Positions 49,611 to 58,859 of a stretch of 64,000 nt of DNA are shown here, piece after piece (position 1 is the first letter of the stretch; each line of letters opens with the position of its first letter). A program made the position numbers and the translations under genes. Source of the stretch: Eikenella exigua (lineage in GTDB: Bacteria > Pseudomonadota > Gammaproteobacteria > Burkholderiales > Neisseriaceae); contig NZ_CP038018.1 in assembly GCF_008805035.1 (NCBI RefSeq), positions 1,178,001 to 1,242,000 of the forward strand. Reading direction: 5' to 3'. The notes under the pieces were generated by a model. It saw only the letters and a list, made by a program, of their open reading frames with translations, did no database searches and had not been told where the DNA came from.

Positions 49611-51923
49611 ATGCCAGAAAACACCGTATCCGCTGAAAACAGCGACATCCTGCTGCTCGCCCCCTACGCCGAACGCGCCTACCTCGAATACGCTATGAGC
49701 GTGGTGAAAGGCCGCGCCCTGCCCGACGTGGGCGACGGCCAAAAGCCCGTGCAGCGGCGCATCCTGTTTGCCATGAAAGAAATGGGGCTGGCCGCCAATT
49801 CTAAGCCAGTGAAATCCGCGCGCGTGGTGGGCGAAATCCTGGGTAAATACCACCCGCACGGCGACGCTTCCGCCTATGACGCCATGGTGCGCATGGCGCA
49901 AGACTTCACCTTGCGCTATCCCTTAATCGACGGCATCGGCAACTTCGGCTCGCGCGACGGCGACGGCGCGGCTGCCATGCGCTACACCGAAGCCCGCCTC
50001 ACCCCGATTGCCGAGTTGCTACTTTCCGAGTTGCATCAAGGCACGGTAGACTTTGTGCCGAATTACGACGGCACGTTTGATGAGCCCGTGGCCCTGCCCG
50101 CCCGCCTGCCCATGGTGCTGCTCAACGGCGCCTCCGGTATCGCCGTGGGCATGGCTACCGAAATCCCGCCGCACAACCTGGGCGAAGTAACCGCCGCTGC
50201 CGTGGCCCTGCTCAAAAAACCCACGCTCACCACCGCCGAGCTGATGGAGCACATCCCCGCCCCCGATTTCGCCAGCGGCGGCCACATCATCACCCCGGCC
50301 AAAGACCTACTCCAGCTCTACGAAACCGGCAAAGGCAGCATCCGCGTGCGCGCCCGCTACGAAATCGAAAAACTGACACGCGGCCAATGGCGCCTCATCA
50401 TCACCGAGCTGCCACCCAACACCAGCGCACAGAAAATCCTGGCCGAAATCGAAGAGCAAACCAACCCTAAGCCCAAATCCGGCAAAAAACAGCTCAACCA
50501 AGACCAGCTCAACACCAAAAAGCTGATGCTCGAGCTCATCGACAAAGTGCGTGACGAAAGCGACGGCGAACACCCCGTGCGCCTCGTATTCGAGCCCAAA
50601 TCCAGCCGAATCGAGCCGGATAACTTCATCAACACCCTAATGGCGCAAACCGGTTTGGAAGGCAATGTGCCGGCCAACTTGGTGATGATCGGGCTCGACA
50701 ACCGCCCCGCGCAGAAAAACCTGAAAACTATTTTGCAAGAATGGCTCGATTTCCGCGTATCCACCGTAACCCGCCGCCTGCAATACCGCTTGGAACAGGT
50801 GCTCAAACGCATCCATATCCTCGACGGGCGCATGACCGCCTTTTTGCACATCGACGAGGTTATCCGCGTCATCCGCGAAGCCGATGAACCCAAGCCCGAA
50901 TTGATGGCCGCCTTCGGCCTCTCCGAAATCCAAGCCGAAGATATTTTGGAAATCCGCCTGCGCCAGCTCGCCCGTTTGGAAGGTTTCAAACTGGAGCAGG
51001 AATTGGCTGATTTACGCGAAGAAGAAGGCTACCTGAAAAACTTATTGGCCGACGAAAGCGCGAAGAAAAAGCTCATCATCAAAGAGATGCAGGCCGATGC
51101 CAAGCAGTTTGGCGACCCGCGCCGCACGCTGGTGGCCGAAGCCGAACGCGCCGCGCTTACCCACACCACGGCCGACGAGCCGGTAACGCTCATCCTGTCG
51201 CGCCAGGGCTGGATTCGCAGCCGGGCCGGGCACGGGCTGGATTTGTCGGCCACCGCGTTTAAAGAAGGCGACGAATTACAGCAAACACTGGAAACGCGTA
51301 CTGTCGATCCGGTGGTAGTGCTCGACACGCTCGGCCGCAGCTATACCATCGACCCGGCCGAAATCCCTGGCGGGCGCGGCGACGGTGTGCCGCTGGCCTC
51401 ACTCTTAGAATTACAGCCGGACGCGTCGGTGCTCACCATGCTGGCCGGGCAGCCACAAGAGCACTACCTGCTCGCCGGCAGCGGCGGCTATGGCTTCATC
51501 GTCAAACTGGGCGATTTGGTCGGCCGCGTTAAGGCGGGCAAGGAAGTGGTAAAACTGGAGGCGGGCGAAACCCTGCTGATGCCGCAGCCGGTACGCCAGT
51601 CTGCACTGATCAACCCTGATTGCCGATTGGTGCTGGCCAGCGCGGGAAAACACCTGCTCGCCTTCCCGATTGGCGAATTGAAAGTGATGGCCAAAGGGCG
51701 TGGCCTGCAACTGATGTCTTTGCGTGGCAACGACTCGCTGCAACTGACCGCCTTGGTGTCCACCCCCGATTTCTGGGTATGCAGCCGCGGCAAACGCGGT
51801 GCGGCACACCGCGAACGCTTACGCGTGCAGGACATTGAAGGCAAACGCGGCCGCAAAGGCCGGGTGCTGAATGTTTCAGGTAGCCTCATCAGCCTGAGCA
51901 GCACGAAGGAGGGCGAAGCATGA
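49611..51923 (+). CDS. parC: DNA topoisomerase IV subunit A
   Basis: 770 residues. Cuts and reseals DNA with ParE to separate daughter chromosomes. Catalytic Tyr125 in AAMRYTEARL, conserved PDVGDGQKPVQRRILFAM, HPHGD and the C-terminal pinwheel domain. The length and the degenerate C-terminal repeats (no GyrA box) separate it from GyrA. In the quinolone region it reads GDASAYDAM (84-92), where gonococcal ParC, as I recall, has GDSSAYEAM: Ala at 86 and Asp at 90. Its TGA overlaps the pilS ATG by ATGA at 51920-51923. In-frame DUS copies lie at about 51028 and 51875. Confidence 0.96.
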   Translation: MPENTVSAENSDILLLAPYAERAYLEYAMSVVKGRALPDVGDGQKPVQRRILFAMKEMGLAANSKPVKSARVVGEILGKYHPHGDASAYDAMVRMAQDFTLRYPLIDGIGNFGSRDGDGAAAMRYTEARLTPIAELLLSELHQGTVDFVPNYDGTFDEPVALPARLPMVLLNGASGIAVGMATEIPPHNLGEVTAAAVALLKKPTLTTAELMEHIPAPDFASGGHIITPAKDLLQLYETGKGSIRVRARYEIEKLTRGQWRLIITELPPNTSAQKILAEIEEQTNPKPKSGKKQLNQDQLNTKKLMLELIDKVRDESDGEHPVRLVFEPKSSRIEPDNFINTLMAQTGLEGNVPANLVMIGLDNRPAQKNLKTILQEWLDFRVSTVTRRLQYRLEQVLKRIHILDGRMTAFLHIDEVIRVIREADEPKPELMAAFGLSEIQAEDILEIRLRQLARLEGFKLEQELADLREEEGYLKNLLADESAKKKLIIKEMQADAKQFGDPRRTLVAEAERAALTHTTADEPVTLILSRQGWIRSRAGHGLDLSATAFKEGDELQQTLETRTVDPVVVLDTLGRSYTIDPAEIPGGRGDGVPLASLLELQPDASVLTMLAGQPQEHYLLAGSGGYGFIVKLGDLVGRVKAGKEVVKLEAGETLLMPQPVRQSALINPDCRLVLASAGKHLLAFPIGELKVMAKGRGLQLMSLRGNDSLQLTALVSTPDFWVCSRGKRGAAHRERLRVQDIEGKRGRKGRVLNVSGSLISLSSTKEGEA

Positions 51924-53527
51924 CCCAACTGCCGAAACCGTATGCCCCCAACGAATGGGACAGCCAACTCGACCGCCTGCCCTGGCTGATGAACATCGCC
52001 CGCGTGAGCCTCTTGCTCTCGCTGCTCACCTTCCACGTGTTGGTAAATGCCTACGGCTCAAATGTGGGCATGGCTAGGCTGGCCTCAATGCCCATTTTCA
52101 GCAGCCGCTTCTATATTTGGGCAGCAGTATACGGAGGGCTAATCGTGTTCAGCATGGCGTTTCCCAACTGGCAGCAACAAAGAAACAATCTGCCCAACAT
52201 CAGTGCGGTGGTCGACATCACTATGATGGTGATACTGATGCACCTGGCCGGTGGCATTGCCTCCGGCTTCGGCATCCTCATCCTGCCCTTTATCGGCGTA
52301 TCCTGCCTGCTCAGCCACGGCCGCTACCCGCTCCTATATGCCTCCTACGTTGCCCTCCTGTTGTTTATCGGCACTTGGCTGCATTATTGGCCGTTTGAAG
52401 CCAACAGCCAAGCCGGCAGCAGTGCGATTATCCATACCATCGTGCTCTCGGCGGTAGGCTATCTGGTGGCGTTGCTCACCTCGTTTTACGCCTCTTTCCT
52501 CAACCGCGCCTCCTCCACCCTGAGCAAACACCGCCGCGCCTTCGACCGCCTCAAAGGCCTGAACGAACTGGTACTCAACCATGTGGCCGAGGCCGTGGTA
52601 GTGGTGGATACCGGCAGCCGCATCTGGCTGATGAACCGCCAGGCCGGCCTCTATTTTCCTTATGTGAAAGTCGACCGCCACGAAGAAATGTTCGATATTT
52701 TGGTGAAACGCTGGCAGCGCACACCCACACGCAACTTCATCACCCATGCCGAGCTGGGCGGGCAAGGCGTGCAGGTGCGTGCCCGCCCGCTGGTGCGCGA
52801 AGACGAATCGCTGCTGATGCTGTTTATCCGCTCCGACCAAGAAGTCGCCATGGAAGCCATGGCCACCAAACTAGCCGCGCTCGGCCAGCTCACGGCCAAC
52901 CTGGCGCACGAAATCCGCAACCCGCTCTCCGCCATCCGCCAATCCAACGGCTTATTGGCCGAGGAAGACGAAGATCCGATGACCACCAAGCTGCGCGGCA
53001 TCATCGACAACAATATCCAGCGTATCGATAAAATGCTGGAAGAAGTGAGCAGCCTGAATAAGAGCGACCGCCTCGATGCGCAAACCATCAACCTGATGAA
53101 ATTCTGGCTCGATTTCAAACAGGAATTCCTGCTCACCCGTCCCGAAGCCAAACATGCCGTGCACCTTTATATGCAAGGCGGCGCGCTGAAAGTGTATTTC
53201 GACAAAATGCACCTGCAGCAGATTATATGGAACCTCATCAACAACGCCTGGCAGCACGGCAGCAAGCAGGCCGATTCCATTACCGTATTGGTTAAGCCCA
53301 CCGACGACAACGTATCCGTATCGCTCACTGTGATGGACGACGGCCCTGGCGTTTCGCTCGAAAACCAGCCGCGCCTGTTCGAACCGTTTTTCACCACCCG
53401 TTCCGAAGGCACCGGGCTGGGGCTGTATGTGGCACGCGAATTGGCGCACGCCAACTCCGGCCAGCTTCACTATCATCCCGAAGTCAAGGGATTCGAACTA
53501 ATCATGCCGAAAGATATCAATGAGTAA
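51920..53527 (+). CDS. pilS: PilS-like sensor histidine kinase
   Basis: 535 residues. Six transmembrane helices in the first 185 residues, a coiled linker, a PAS-like domain (about 205-300, HVAEAVVVVDTGSRIWLMNRQAG), then the HisKA H-box LAHEIRNPLSAIRQ and an HATPase_c domain with N-box IIWNLINNAWQHG, G1 DDGPGV, F-box FEPFFTT and G2 EGTGLGLYV. This is the domain plan of PilS, which phosphorylates PilR and tunes pilin (pilA/pilE) transcription. It overlaps parC by 4 bases and pilR by 8, so the three genes are coupled. Confidence 0.92.
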   Translation: MTQLPKPYAPNEWDSQLDRLPWLMNIARVSLLLSLLTFHVLVNAYGSNVGMARLASMPIFSSRFYIWAAVYGGLIVFSMAFPNWQQQRNNLPNISAVVDITMMVILMHLAGGIASGFGILILPFIGVSCLLSHGRYPLLYASYVALLLFIGTWLHYWPFEANSQAGSSAIIHTIVLSAVGYLVALLTSFYASFLNRASSTLSKHRRAFDRLKGLNELVLNHVAEAVVVVDTGSRIWLMNRQAGLYFPYVKVDRHEEMFDILVKRWQRTPTRNFITHAELGGQGVQVRARPLVREDESLLMLFIRSDQEVAMEAMATKLAALGQLTANLAHEIRNPLSAIRQSNGLLAEEDEDPMTTKLRGIIDNNIQRIDKMLEEVSSLNKSDRLDAQTINLMKFWLDFKQEFLLTRPEAKHAVHLYMQGGALKVYFDKMHLQQIIWNLINNAWQHGSKQADSITVLVKPTDDNVSVSLTVMDDGPGVSLENQPRLFEPFFTTRSEGTGLGLYVARELAHANSGQLHYHPEVKGFELIMPKDINE

Positions 53528-55130
53528 ACAAAGCCTGCAAAAACCGGTATTGGTTGTGGACGACGAACAAGACATCCGCGATCTGATGGAAATGACCCTG
53601 ATGAAAATGGGCCTGTCGGTGGAAACCGCCGAGGGCGTCAATGCCGCTAAAAAGTGGCTCGACAGCAAAAAATTCTCCCTCGTGCTCACCGATATGCGCA
53701 TGCCTGACGGCTCCGGGCTCGAAGTGGTGGAATATATTAACGAAAAAGAGCTCGACGTGCCCGTGGCCGTAATCACCGCCTTCGGCAATGCCGACCAGGC
53801 CGTGCAAGCCATTAAAACCGGCGCCTTTGACTACCTGCAAAAGCCCATCACCCTGGCGCAACTGCGCACCCTGGTGAAATCCGCCATCAAGATCCACGAA
53901 GAAGACAGCCACCCTGCCCCCGCACCGGCCAAAAAAGACAACAGTGCTAAAGCAGAAAGCGCAGACGAAGGGCTACCTGAAAGCGAAGATAGTGAGTTTC
54001 ATCCAGAGCAAAAGCCTCCCGTAGCAGAATCACAAGACAGCAAGGCTGCCAGCCGCAAGCTCCAGCCTACAGCCGACAAACAGCCTGCAGCCAATCCCGA
54101 AGACATCCCCCGCCTCATCGGCCGCTCCCCACAAATCGAAGAAGCCCGGCAGATGATCCGCAAGCTAGCCCGCACCACCGTGCCCGTGTATATTGCCGGC
54201 GAATCCGGTTCCGGTAAGGAACAGGCCGCACGCAGCATCCACGAACTCTCCGAGCGGCACAGCCGCCCCTTTGTAGCCGTAAACTGCGGTGCCATCCCTG
54301 AAAACCTGATGGAAAGCGAATTCTTTGGCTACAAAAAAGGCAGCTTCACCGGCGCCGACCAAGACCGCCTCGGCTTCTTCCAGCACGCCCACGGCGGCAC
54401 CCTTTTCCTCGACGAAGTGGCCGACCTGCCCCTACATATGCAGGTAAAACTCCTGCGCGCCATCCAGGAAAAAGCCGTGCGCCGCATCGGCGACGCGCAA
54501 GAAGTGAAAGTAAACGTGCGCATCATCTCCGCCACGCATAAAGATCTTGCCGGCCTCGTGACTAAGGGCGCATTCCGGCAAGACTTGTTCTACCGCCTCA
54601 ACGTCGTCTCCCTCACCATGCCGCCCCTGCGCGAAATGCGCGAAGACCTGCCCCAGCTCATCACCCAGCTCTTGCGCAAACACCGCCAAGGCAGCTACTA
54701 CACCCTCACCCAGCCTGCCAAACAGGCCCTCTTGCAATACAGCTATCCCGGCAACTTCCGCGAGCTGGAAAACATCCTCGAACGCGCCGTCGCCCTCGCT
54801 GCCGACAACACCATCGACGCCGCCGACCTCCAGCTCTCCAGCTCCCCGCTATTGGAAGAAGATGACAACTGGGGCAGCGCCATTGACGCCGTTGGCCAAA
54901 ACAGCAGCAGCGCCGAAACAGCTGCTCCCGAAAGCAGCGGGCAGCTCGACAACCTACCCGGTTTTGTACTCGGCCGCACCCAAGTGCAAGACTATCTCGA
55001 CGATGTGGAACGGCTGATTATCGAGCAAGCCCTGCAAAAAACCCGCTACAACCGCACCCAAGCCGCCAAACTGCTCGGCATCAGCTTCCGTTCCATGCGC
55101 TATCGGATGGAGCGTTTGGAAATCGAATAG
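53520..55130 (+). CDS. pilR: PilR-like sigma-54-dependent response regulator
   Basis: 536 residues. Receiver domain (phospho-acceptor Asp58 in LVLTDMRMPDG, Lys in LQKPI), a long linker of about 65 residues with a DUS-encoded Leu-Pro-Glu, an AAA+ domain with Walker A GESGSGKE, the sigma-54 contact loop GSFTGA (usually GAFTGA) and Walker B GGTLFLDEV, and a Fis-type helix-turn-helix at the C-terminus (YNRTQAAKLLGISFRSMRYRMERL). Activates sigma-54 promoters, classically the type IV pilin gene. The linker is longer than usual and carries the DUS-linked repeat. Ser for Ala in GAFTGA occurs in some active members. Confidence 0.93.
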   Translation: MSKQSLQKPVLVVDDEQDIRDLMEMTLMKMGLSVETAEGVNAAKKWLDSKKFSLVLTDMRMPDGSGLEVVEYINEKELDVPVAVITAFGNADQAVQAIKTGAFDYLQKPITLAQLRTLVKSAIKIHEEDSHPAPAPAKKDNSAKAESADEGLPESEDSEFHPEQKPPVAESQDSKAASRKLQPTADKQPAANPEDIPRLIGRSPQIEEARQMIRKLARTTVPVYIAGESGSGKEQAARSIHELSERHSRPFVAVNCGAIPENLMESEFFGYKKGSFTGADQDRLGFFQHAHGGTLFLDEVADLPLHMQVKLLRAIQEKAVRRIGDAQEVKVNVRIISATHKDLAGLVTKGAFRQDLFYRLNVVSLTMPPLREMREDLPQLITQLLRKHRQGSYYTLTQPAKQALLQYSYPGNFRELENILERAVALAADNTIDAADLQLSSSPLLEEDDNWGSAIDAVGQNSSSAETAAPESSGQLDNLPGFVLGRTQVQDYLDDVERLIIEQALQKTRYNRTQAAKLLGISFRSMRYRMERLEIE

Positions 55131-55154
55131 CCACTGAAACAAAACGGCAGCTTT

Positions 55155-55191
55155 TCAGGTAGCCTCTACCTACCATAAAGGCTACCTGAAA
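55155..55191. terminator. eikDUS inverted pair after pilR
   Basis: TTTTCAGGTAGCCT and AGGCTACCTGAAA, 25 bases after the pilR stop; in this orientation the T-rich sides lie outside the stem. Probable terminator of parC-pilS-pilR. Confidence 0.5.
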
Positions 55192-55270
55192 GCGAAGTTG
55201 TAACCCCACTAGCACCTAAATCCAAAGGAGATGCTAATGTGTAAAAGTACCAGCCAGCATAAATAAAAAT

Positions 55271-55704
55271 ATGCTGATTGCATTACCCCTGTATCTGCCG
55301 CTGATTATCCTGTTCGCGCCGCACATGGCGATTGGAGCGGCATATTTTTTGTGCCCATAGCCATGCTGCCCACATTTATGGCTTTCTTCTGCCGCTGGCG
55401 GATAAAAAGCGTTCGGCCCTATTTTGCATCAGCTATTTCATTCAGCTTTGATTTTGGGCTGTTCGGCTACCTGCTGCTGGATCGGCTGATGCCCGGCCCA
55501 GAAGTTTTTGTTGTGTATTTCGTCGTATCCGTGCCGATATGGCTACTGGGCTTCGCCGGTGTGCTGCTAGCACAACGCAGTTTGGAAGGCAACCCCGCCA
55601 CTCAATTTAGGCGAGCATTTTTAGCTACCAAATATCCCCTTTGGGCTCGATCTGATTTTTTGGATTGTGTCGACGTAATACAGATTTTCAGGCAGCCTGC
55701 CTAG
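55271..55704 (+). pseudogene. Small membrane protein broken at a T6 tract
   Basis: The frame from ATG 55271 encodes MLIALPLYLPLIILFAP and more hydrophobic sequence to a TAG at 55358; the next frame, open from 55351 to 55704, continues with VPIAMLPTFMAFFCRWRIKS and two clear transmembrane helices (FGYLLLDRLM, FVVYFVVSVPIWLLGFAGVLLA). The break lies at the six T at 55345-55350: seven T would restore one frame of about 144 residues. Strand slippage, decay or a read error are possible. The C-terminus is DUS-derived (IFRQPA), so it may have been extended. Family not recognised. Confidence 0.5.
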
Positions 55705-55737
55705 GAGGCTACCTGAAAACACTACCTGAAACCCACC

Positions 55738-56481
55738 ATGCACCCCATCCCTCTCATCACCCCAACCCAGCACACCCTGCCAGACTACGCCCGCCATCCC
55801 GCACTGACTGTTTCCGACACCCTGCCTGATTCCGGCCTCTACCTAGCCATCGAAGAGTACGGCATCGTACTACACCGCGTGGGCGACAAAGGCGCCGTGT
55901 GGGTGGACTTCACTACCGGCGCGGCGCAGCACAGGCGGTTGCACGGCGGCGGCGAGTTGCTGGCCAAAGCTGTCGGCCGCAGCAAACAGCCCACCGTTTG
56001 GGATGCCACCGGCGGGCTCGGCCGCGACAGTTTTGTTTTGGCCGGGCTCGGGCTAAACGTGCATATTTTCGAGCGGCATCCCGCCGTATATTGCCTCTTG
56101 GCCGATGGCCTTGCACGCGCCCTACTCCACCCGAACACCGCCGAAACCGCTTCCCGCCTCACCCTGCACCACGCCGATGCCGCCGAATATATGCCACGCC
56201 TGGCCGCCGAAATCGGCCGCCCGCAGGTGGTGTATCTCGACCCGATGTACTCCGAACGGCGCAAATCGGCAGCGGTAAAAAAAGAAATGGCGTTTTTCCA
56301 CGAGTTGGTTGGCACCGCGCAAAACGACTCCACCCTGCTCGATGCCGCCCTTGCCACAGCCACCGCCCGCGTGGTGGTCAAACGCCCGCGTCTGGGCGAT
56401 TTCCTGTGCGGTCGCAAGCCGGATTACCAATACACGGGCAAATCAACCCGGTTTGATGTGTATAACGGGAGTGGTGCTTAA
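55738..56481 (+). CDS. rsmJ: 16S rRNA (guanine-1516-N2)-methyltransferase
   Basis: 247 residues, normal for RsmJ (YhiQ). SAM-binding motif I VWDATGGLGRDSFVLAGLGL (about 86-105), motif with ERHPAVYCLLADGL, and the catalytic YLDPMYSERRKSAAVKKEMAFF (Asp-Pro-Met-Tyr, like NPPY). Modifies G1516 of 16S rRNA with SAM. The ATG at 55738 follows two DUS copies that fill the leader; there is no clear ribosome site. Confidence 0.93.
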   Translation: MHPIPLITPTQHTLPDYARHPALTVSDTLPDSGLYLAIEEYGIVLHRVGDKGAVWVDFTTGAAQHRRLHGGGELLAKAVGRSKQPTVWDATGGLGRDSFVLAGLGLNVHIFERHPAVYCLLADGLARALLHPNTAETASRLTLHHADAAEYMPRLAAEIGRPQVVYLDPMYSERRKSAAVKKEMAFFHELVGTAQNDSTLLDAALATATARVVVKRPRLGDFLCGRKPDYQYTGKSTRFDVYNGSGA

Positions 56482-56682
56482 CTCAAGCCGTAGGATTGAT
56501 ATATGTTGCCGCGCATAAACTGCATCGGATTAAACGTACTATCCGGCCCTTCTGTTTAAAAAAGCTACCTGAAAACCCAGTACAGCGTTTTCAGGTAGCC
56601 TCATAGAATGGCTTTCACTTTTTCAGGTAGCCTTTTCCCAAAGGCTACCTGAAAGCAAAATCTCAACTCCATTCAAACCAAA

Positions 56683-56720
56683 ACCTCCCGCCACCCCATT
56701 CGGGGCAGCAGGAGGTTTCA
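56683..56720 (-). terminator. Hairpin after the periplasmic hypothetical gene
   Basis: AAACCTCC and GGAGGTTT enclose an inner CCCC/GGGG pairing; it lies 15 bases after the minus-strand stop at 56735 and continues into T-rich sequence on that strand. Confidence 0.6.
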
Positions 56721-56734
56721 TTTCTCATCCCGCC

Positions 56735-57124
56735 TTAACGCTGCTGGTTTTGCAGCAAGGCAGCGCGTTCTTTGAATGCTTCGTTTTCCTGCGGGGTCAG
56801 TATCCACATTTCCACGATATTGCCCGCCCCGTTGCGGCGCAGAGCCACGATGCGGCCGGTGTAGTTTTGCAGCTGGCCGTGGGTAATGAAGCGGTTGTTC
56901 TCGTCTTTAATGCGCACGCCCTGCACCATATCCACAGTTTTCGCGCCATCGTCCAGCCAACCCAAAGTCAGGGTGCGCAACCAGGAAAAGCCGTCGGTAG
57001 TGAGCGTAACCTGCGGGAAAGAAGCAGATTTCAGCACGGCTACTTCCATGCTGTCGATGGGGAAGCGGTGCGCCCAAGCGGTGCTGCTCAAGGCCAGCAG
57101 CAAAGCCAGCAAATATTTTTTCAT
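56735..57124 (-). CDS. Exported protein of unknown function
   Basis: 129 residues with a clean signal peptide (MKKYLLALLLALSSTAWAH, cleavage after AWA). The mature part is about 110 residues with a beta-rich look (FPIDSMEVAVLKSASFPQVTLTTDG, GRIVALRRNGAGNIVEMWIL) and ends in a Gln-rich helix. I recognise no family; a secreted periplasmic role follows only from the signal. No cysteine in the mature part. Neighbouring minus-strand lipoprotein gene begins 68 bases upstream and may be cotranscribed. Confidence 0.75.
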   Translation of the reverse strand: MKKYLLALLLALSSTAWAHRFPIDSMEVAVLKSASFPQVTLTTDGFSWLRTLTLGWLDDGAKTVDMVQGVRIKDENNRFITHGQLQNYTGRIVALRRNGAGNIVEMWILTPQENEAFKERAALLQNQQR

Positions 57125-57191
57125 GTTTCGTCTGCCTGTGTGATTAGTCGGATTAAAACGCTGTCATTATAATATCTTGGCAAACACTCGG

Positions 57192-57644
57192 CTACTTGCA
57201 CGCTGCCGGTATGCTGCGCCAAACGCGCGAAAGCGTGGTGCCGTTGGCATACAGTTTAATCTCCGAACTTTTTACGCCGCGTTGCCGCACATCCATCACC
57301 ACGCCGTCTTTATGTGTGAAGGGGTTGTGCAGTGCCACAGTATAGGCCGAATTGGTATAGCTGCGGACTTGGATAAAGTTTTCCGGCAAACGCAAACGGG
57401 TTTGCAGCTGTTTTTGCAGGCATTGCGCTGCCTCGCCCGGCGCTTTGTCGCTCCGCACTTCCACCTCCGGCCTGCCGCGTGTGGGCTGGCTGCGGAAGCC
57501 GTAGGCCATGCGCGAACTACCGATTTTCACATCGTCATCATAATTGATATTCGACTGCTGCCGGCGGATGCCCGCTGCTTCCGGCGAAATGCAACCGGCC
57601 AGCGCCAAAAGCGGCAGCAGCCACAATAAATTTGAATATTTCAA
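57192..57644 (-). CDS. Lipoprotein of unknown function (TTG start)
   Basis: 150 residues from a TTG at 57644 with AGGAG 7 bases upstream; no better start exists and an upstream TTG (57668) has no ribosome site. Signal peptide KYSNLLWLLPLLALAGC with lipobox ALAGC. The mature part (RSDKAPGEAAQCLQKQLQTRL, FIQVRSYTNSAYTVALHNPF, VVMDVRQRGVKSSEIKLYANGT) reads like a compact alpha/beta domain with two further cysteines that may pair. I do not recognise the family. Confidence 0.75.
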   Translation of the reverse strand: MKYSNLLWLLPLLALAGCISPEAAGIRRQQSNINYDDDVKIGSSRMAYGFRSQPTRGRPEVEVRSDKAPGEAAQCLQKQLQTRLRLPENFIQVRSYTNSAYTVALHNPFTHKDGVVMDVRQRGVKSSEIKLYANGTTLSRVWRSIPAACK

Positions 57645-58093
57645 CTTTTTTCTCCTACAGCCAGCCAAACCTGATCAAGCCCGGCTGATTTGGAACAGAA
57701 TTCGGAATGCCCGCGCGGTATCCACAAAGTCATGCATGATAGCAGCGGAGCAAGCAATTTCGAAACCGTTTAACCCGGCTTTACTCCAACATACTGTCTG
57801 CAATATTATTTTTACAGTTGAAAAACCAGCTGCTCCTGTTTATAAAGGCTGTCTGAAAACGCCAATCCCGTCGCTGCCCGGCACTTGACAGCCTACGCCA
57901 CCACATTGGCACCCCCCATGAATACGCAAAACTTCTCTTTCACCTCCTTTTTATGGTACCGCCCAACCGAGCAGTATCTTTATACTGCGCACCTGATTCG
58001 CGCTACATTAGCCGAAAGAAAAGCTACCGCCCGGAAACCCCGAGCGGTTTTTTATTTGCCCCGGCAAGGCCGCTCACCCACGGAATCCTTCCA
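57645..58093. other. Intergenic region with a possible small RNA
   Basis: 450 bases upstream of the minus-strand lipoprotein gene. AGGCTGTCTGAA, a hybrid uptake sequence, occurs near 57847. From 57971 the DNA holds a perfect 7-bp hairpin (GCAGTAT, loop CTTT, ATACTGC) followed by a CCGC/GCGG stem and TTTTTTATTT (58028-58056). No supported gene lies between. Confidence 0.45.
58028..58056 (+). terminator. Terminator-like hairpin with T6 tail
   Basis: CCGCCCGG pairs with CCGAGCGG (one mismatch) around AAAC and runs into TTTTTTATTT on the plus strand. No plus-strand gene precedes it, which suggests a small transcript; see the hairpin at 57971-57988. Confidence 0.6.
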
Positions 58094-58651
58094 TGAACCT
58101 CCCAGCCGAACAGGAACACAAAATGTCTGCCCTAGCCCGCCAACTCCGCCAGCTCCAGCTTCCCCCGCCCATCCCCGCACCGAGCTGCAACGCTGGTATT
58201 TGGCTGCGGACGGCAACCAGCACCGCGCCGATTTACAGGCCGATACGCCGCAGCAGCAAGATTTCATGCCGTGCGAAGCCCTGCTGCCGCAAATCCGCTC
58301 CCGGTCTGCCTGATTGCTGCCGAGCGGCACAATTTCGAGCAGCATAGCCCAGAAGTGTTCACCGAAGAAGCCGATTGGTTTTCCGCCCGCATTTTGGTGT
58401 TGGGCGTGCGCGTGTTTCATTTGGACATCACGCTGATTCCGATACTGCAAACTGCCAATCGCCGCGCCGCCGAATACGCCCGCAAGCACAACCTGCCCTT
58501 CACCCCGGCGCAGATGCGCATGAGCCTGCACGCCTCGCGCCCCAACAGGGGGCTGATTTTGGAAAACGCCTGCTTTGCCGATGCGGATTTGGGTATAATT
58601 GGCAATTCGCTGCAACTAAGCCGCACCTTGCCCAACCTCATTGCCGATTGA
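58094..58651 (+). pseudogene. Hypothetical gene with two frameshifts
   Basis: Three plus-strand frames must be joined to give one protein: MNLPAEQEHKMSALARQLRQ from 58094, then TELQRWYLAADGNQHRADLQ from about 58180, then VCLIAAERHNFEQHSPEVFT from about 58310 to 58651. The last part is well formed (RVFHLDITLIPILQTANRRA, AQMRMSLHASRPNRGLILEN) and ends LSRTLPNLIAD. Each frame has host codon preference only in its own segment, the mark of frameshifts and not overlapping genes. Family not recognised; probably a cytosolic protein of about 180 residues. Confidence 0.6.
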
Positions 58652-58859
58652 ACGCAGGTGGACAGCAGCGGACAAACAAAACACACCGTCTGATAAAAAG
58701 GCTACCTGAAACAAAGCTCCCGAAGGAAGCCGAGTTTTCAAGAAACCAAAACAACCGTTCAGGCTACCTGAAAAATGTGAGCTTCAACGAAGCTTCGGCA
58801 CAGCAGAAGCCAGCCTTCTGCGAAGCCAAAAACAAAGCCGTCGTCAAACTCAAACCGCC

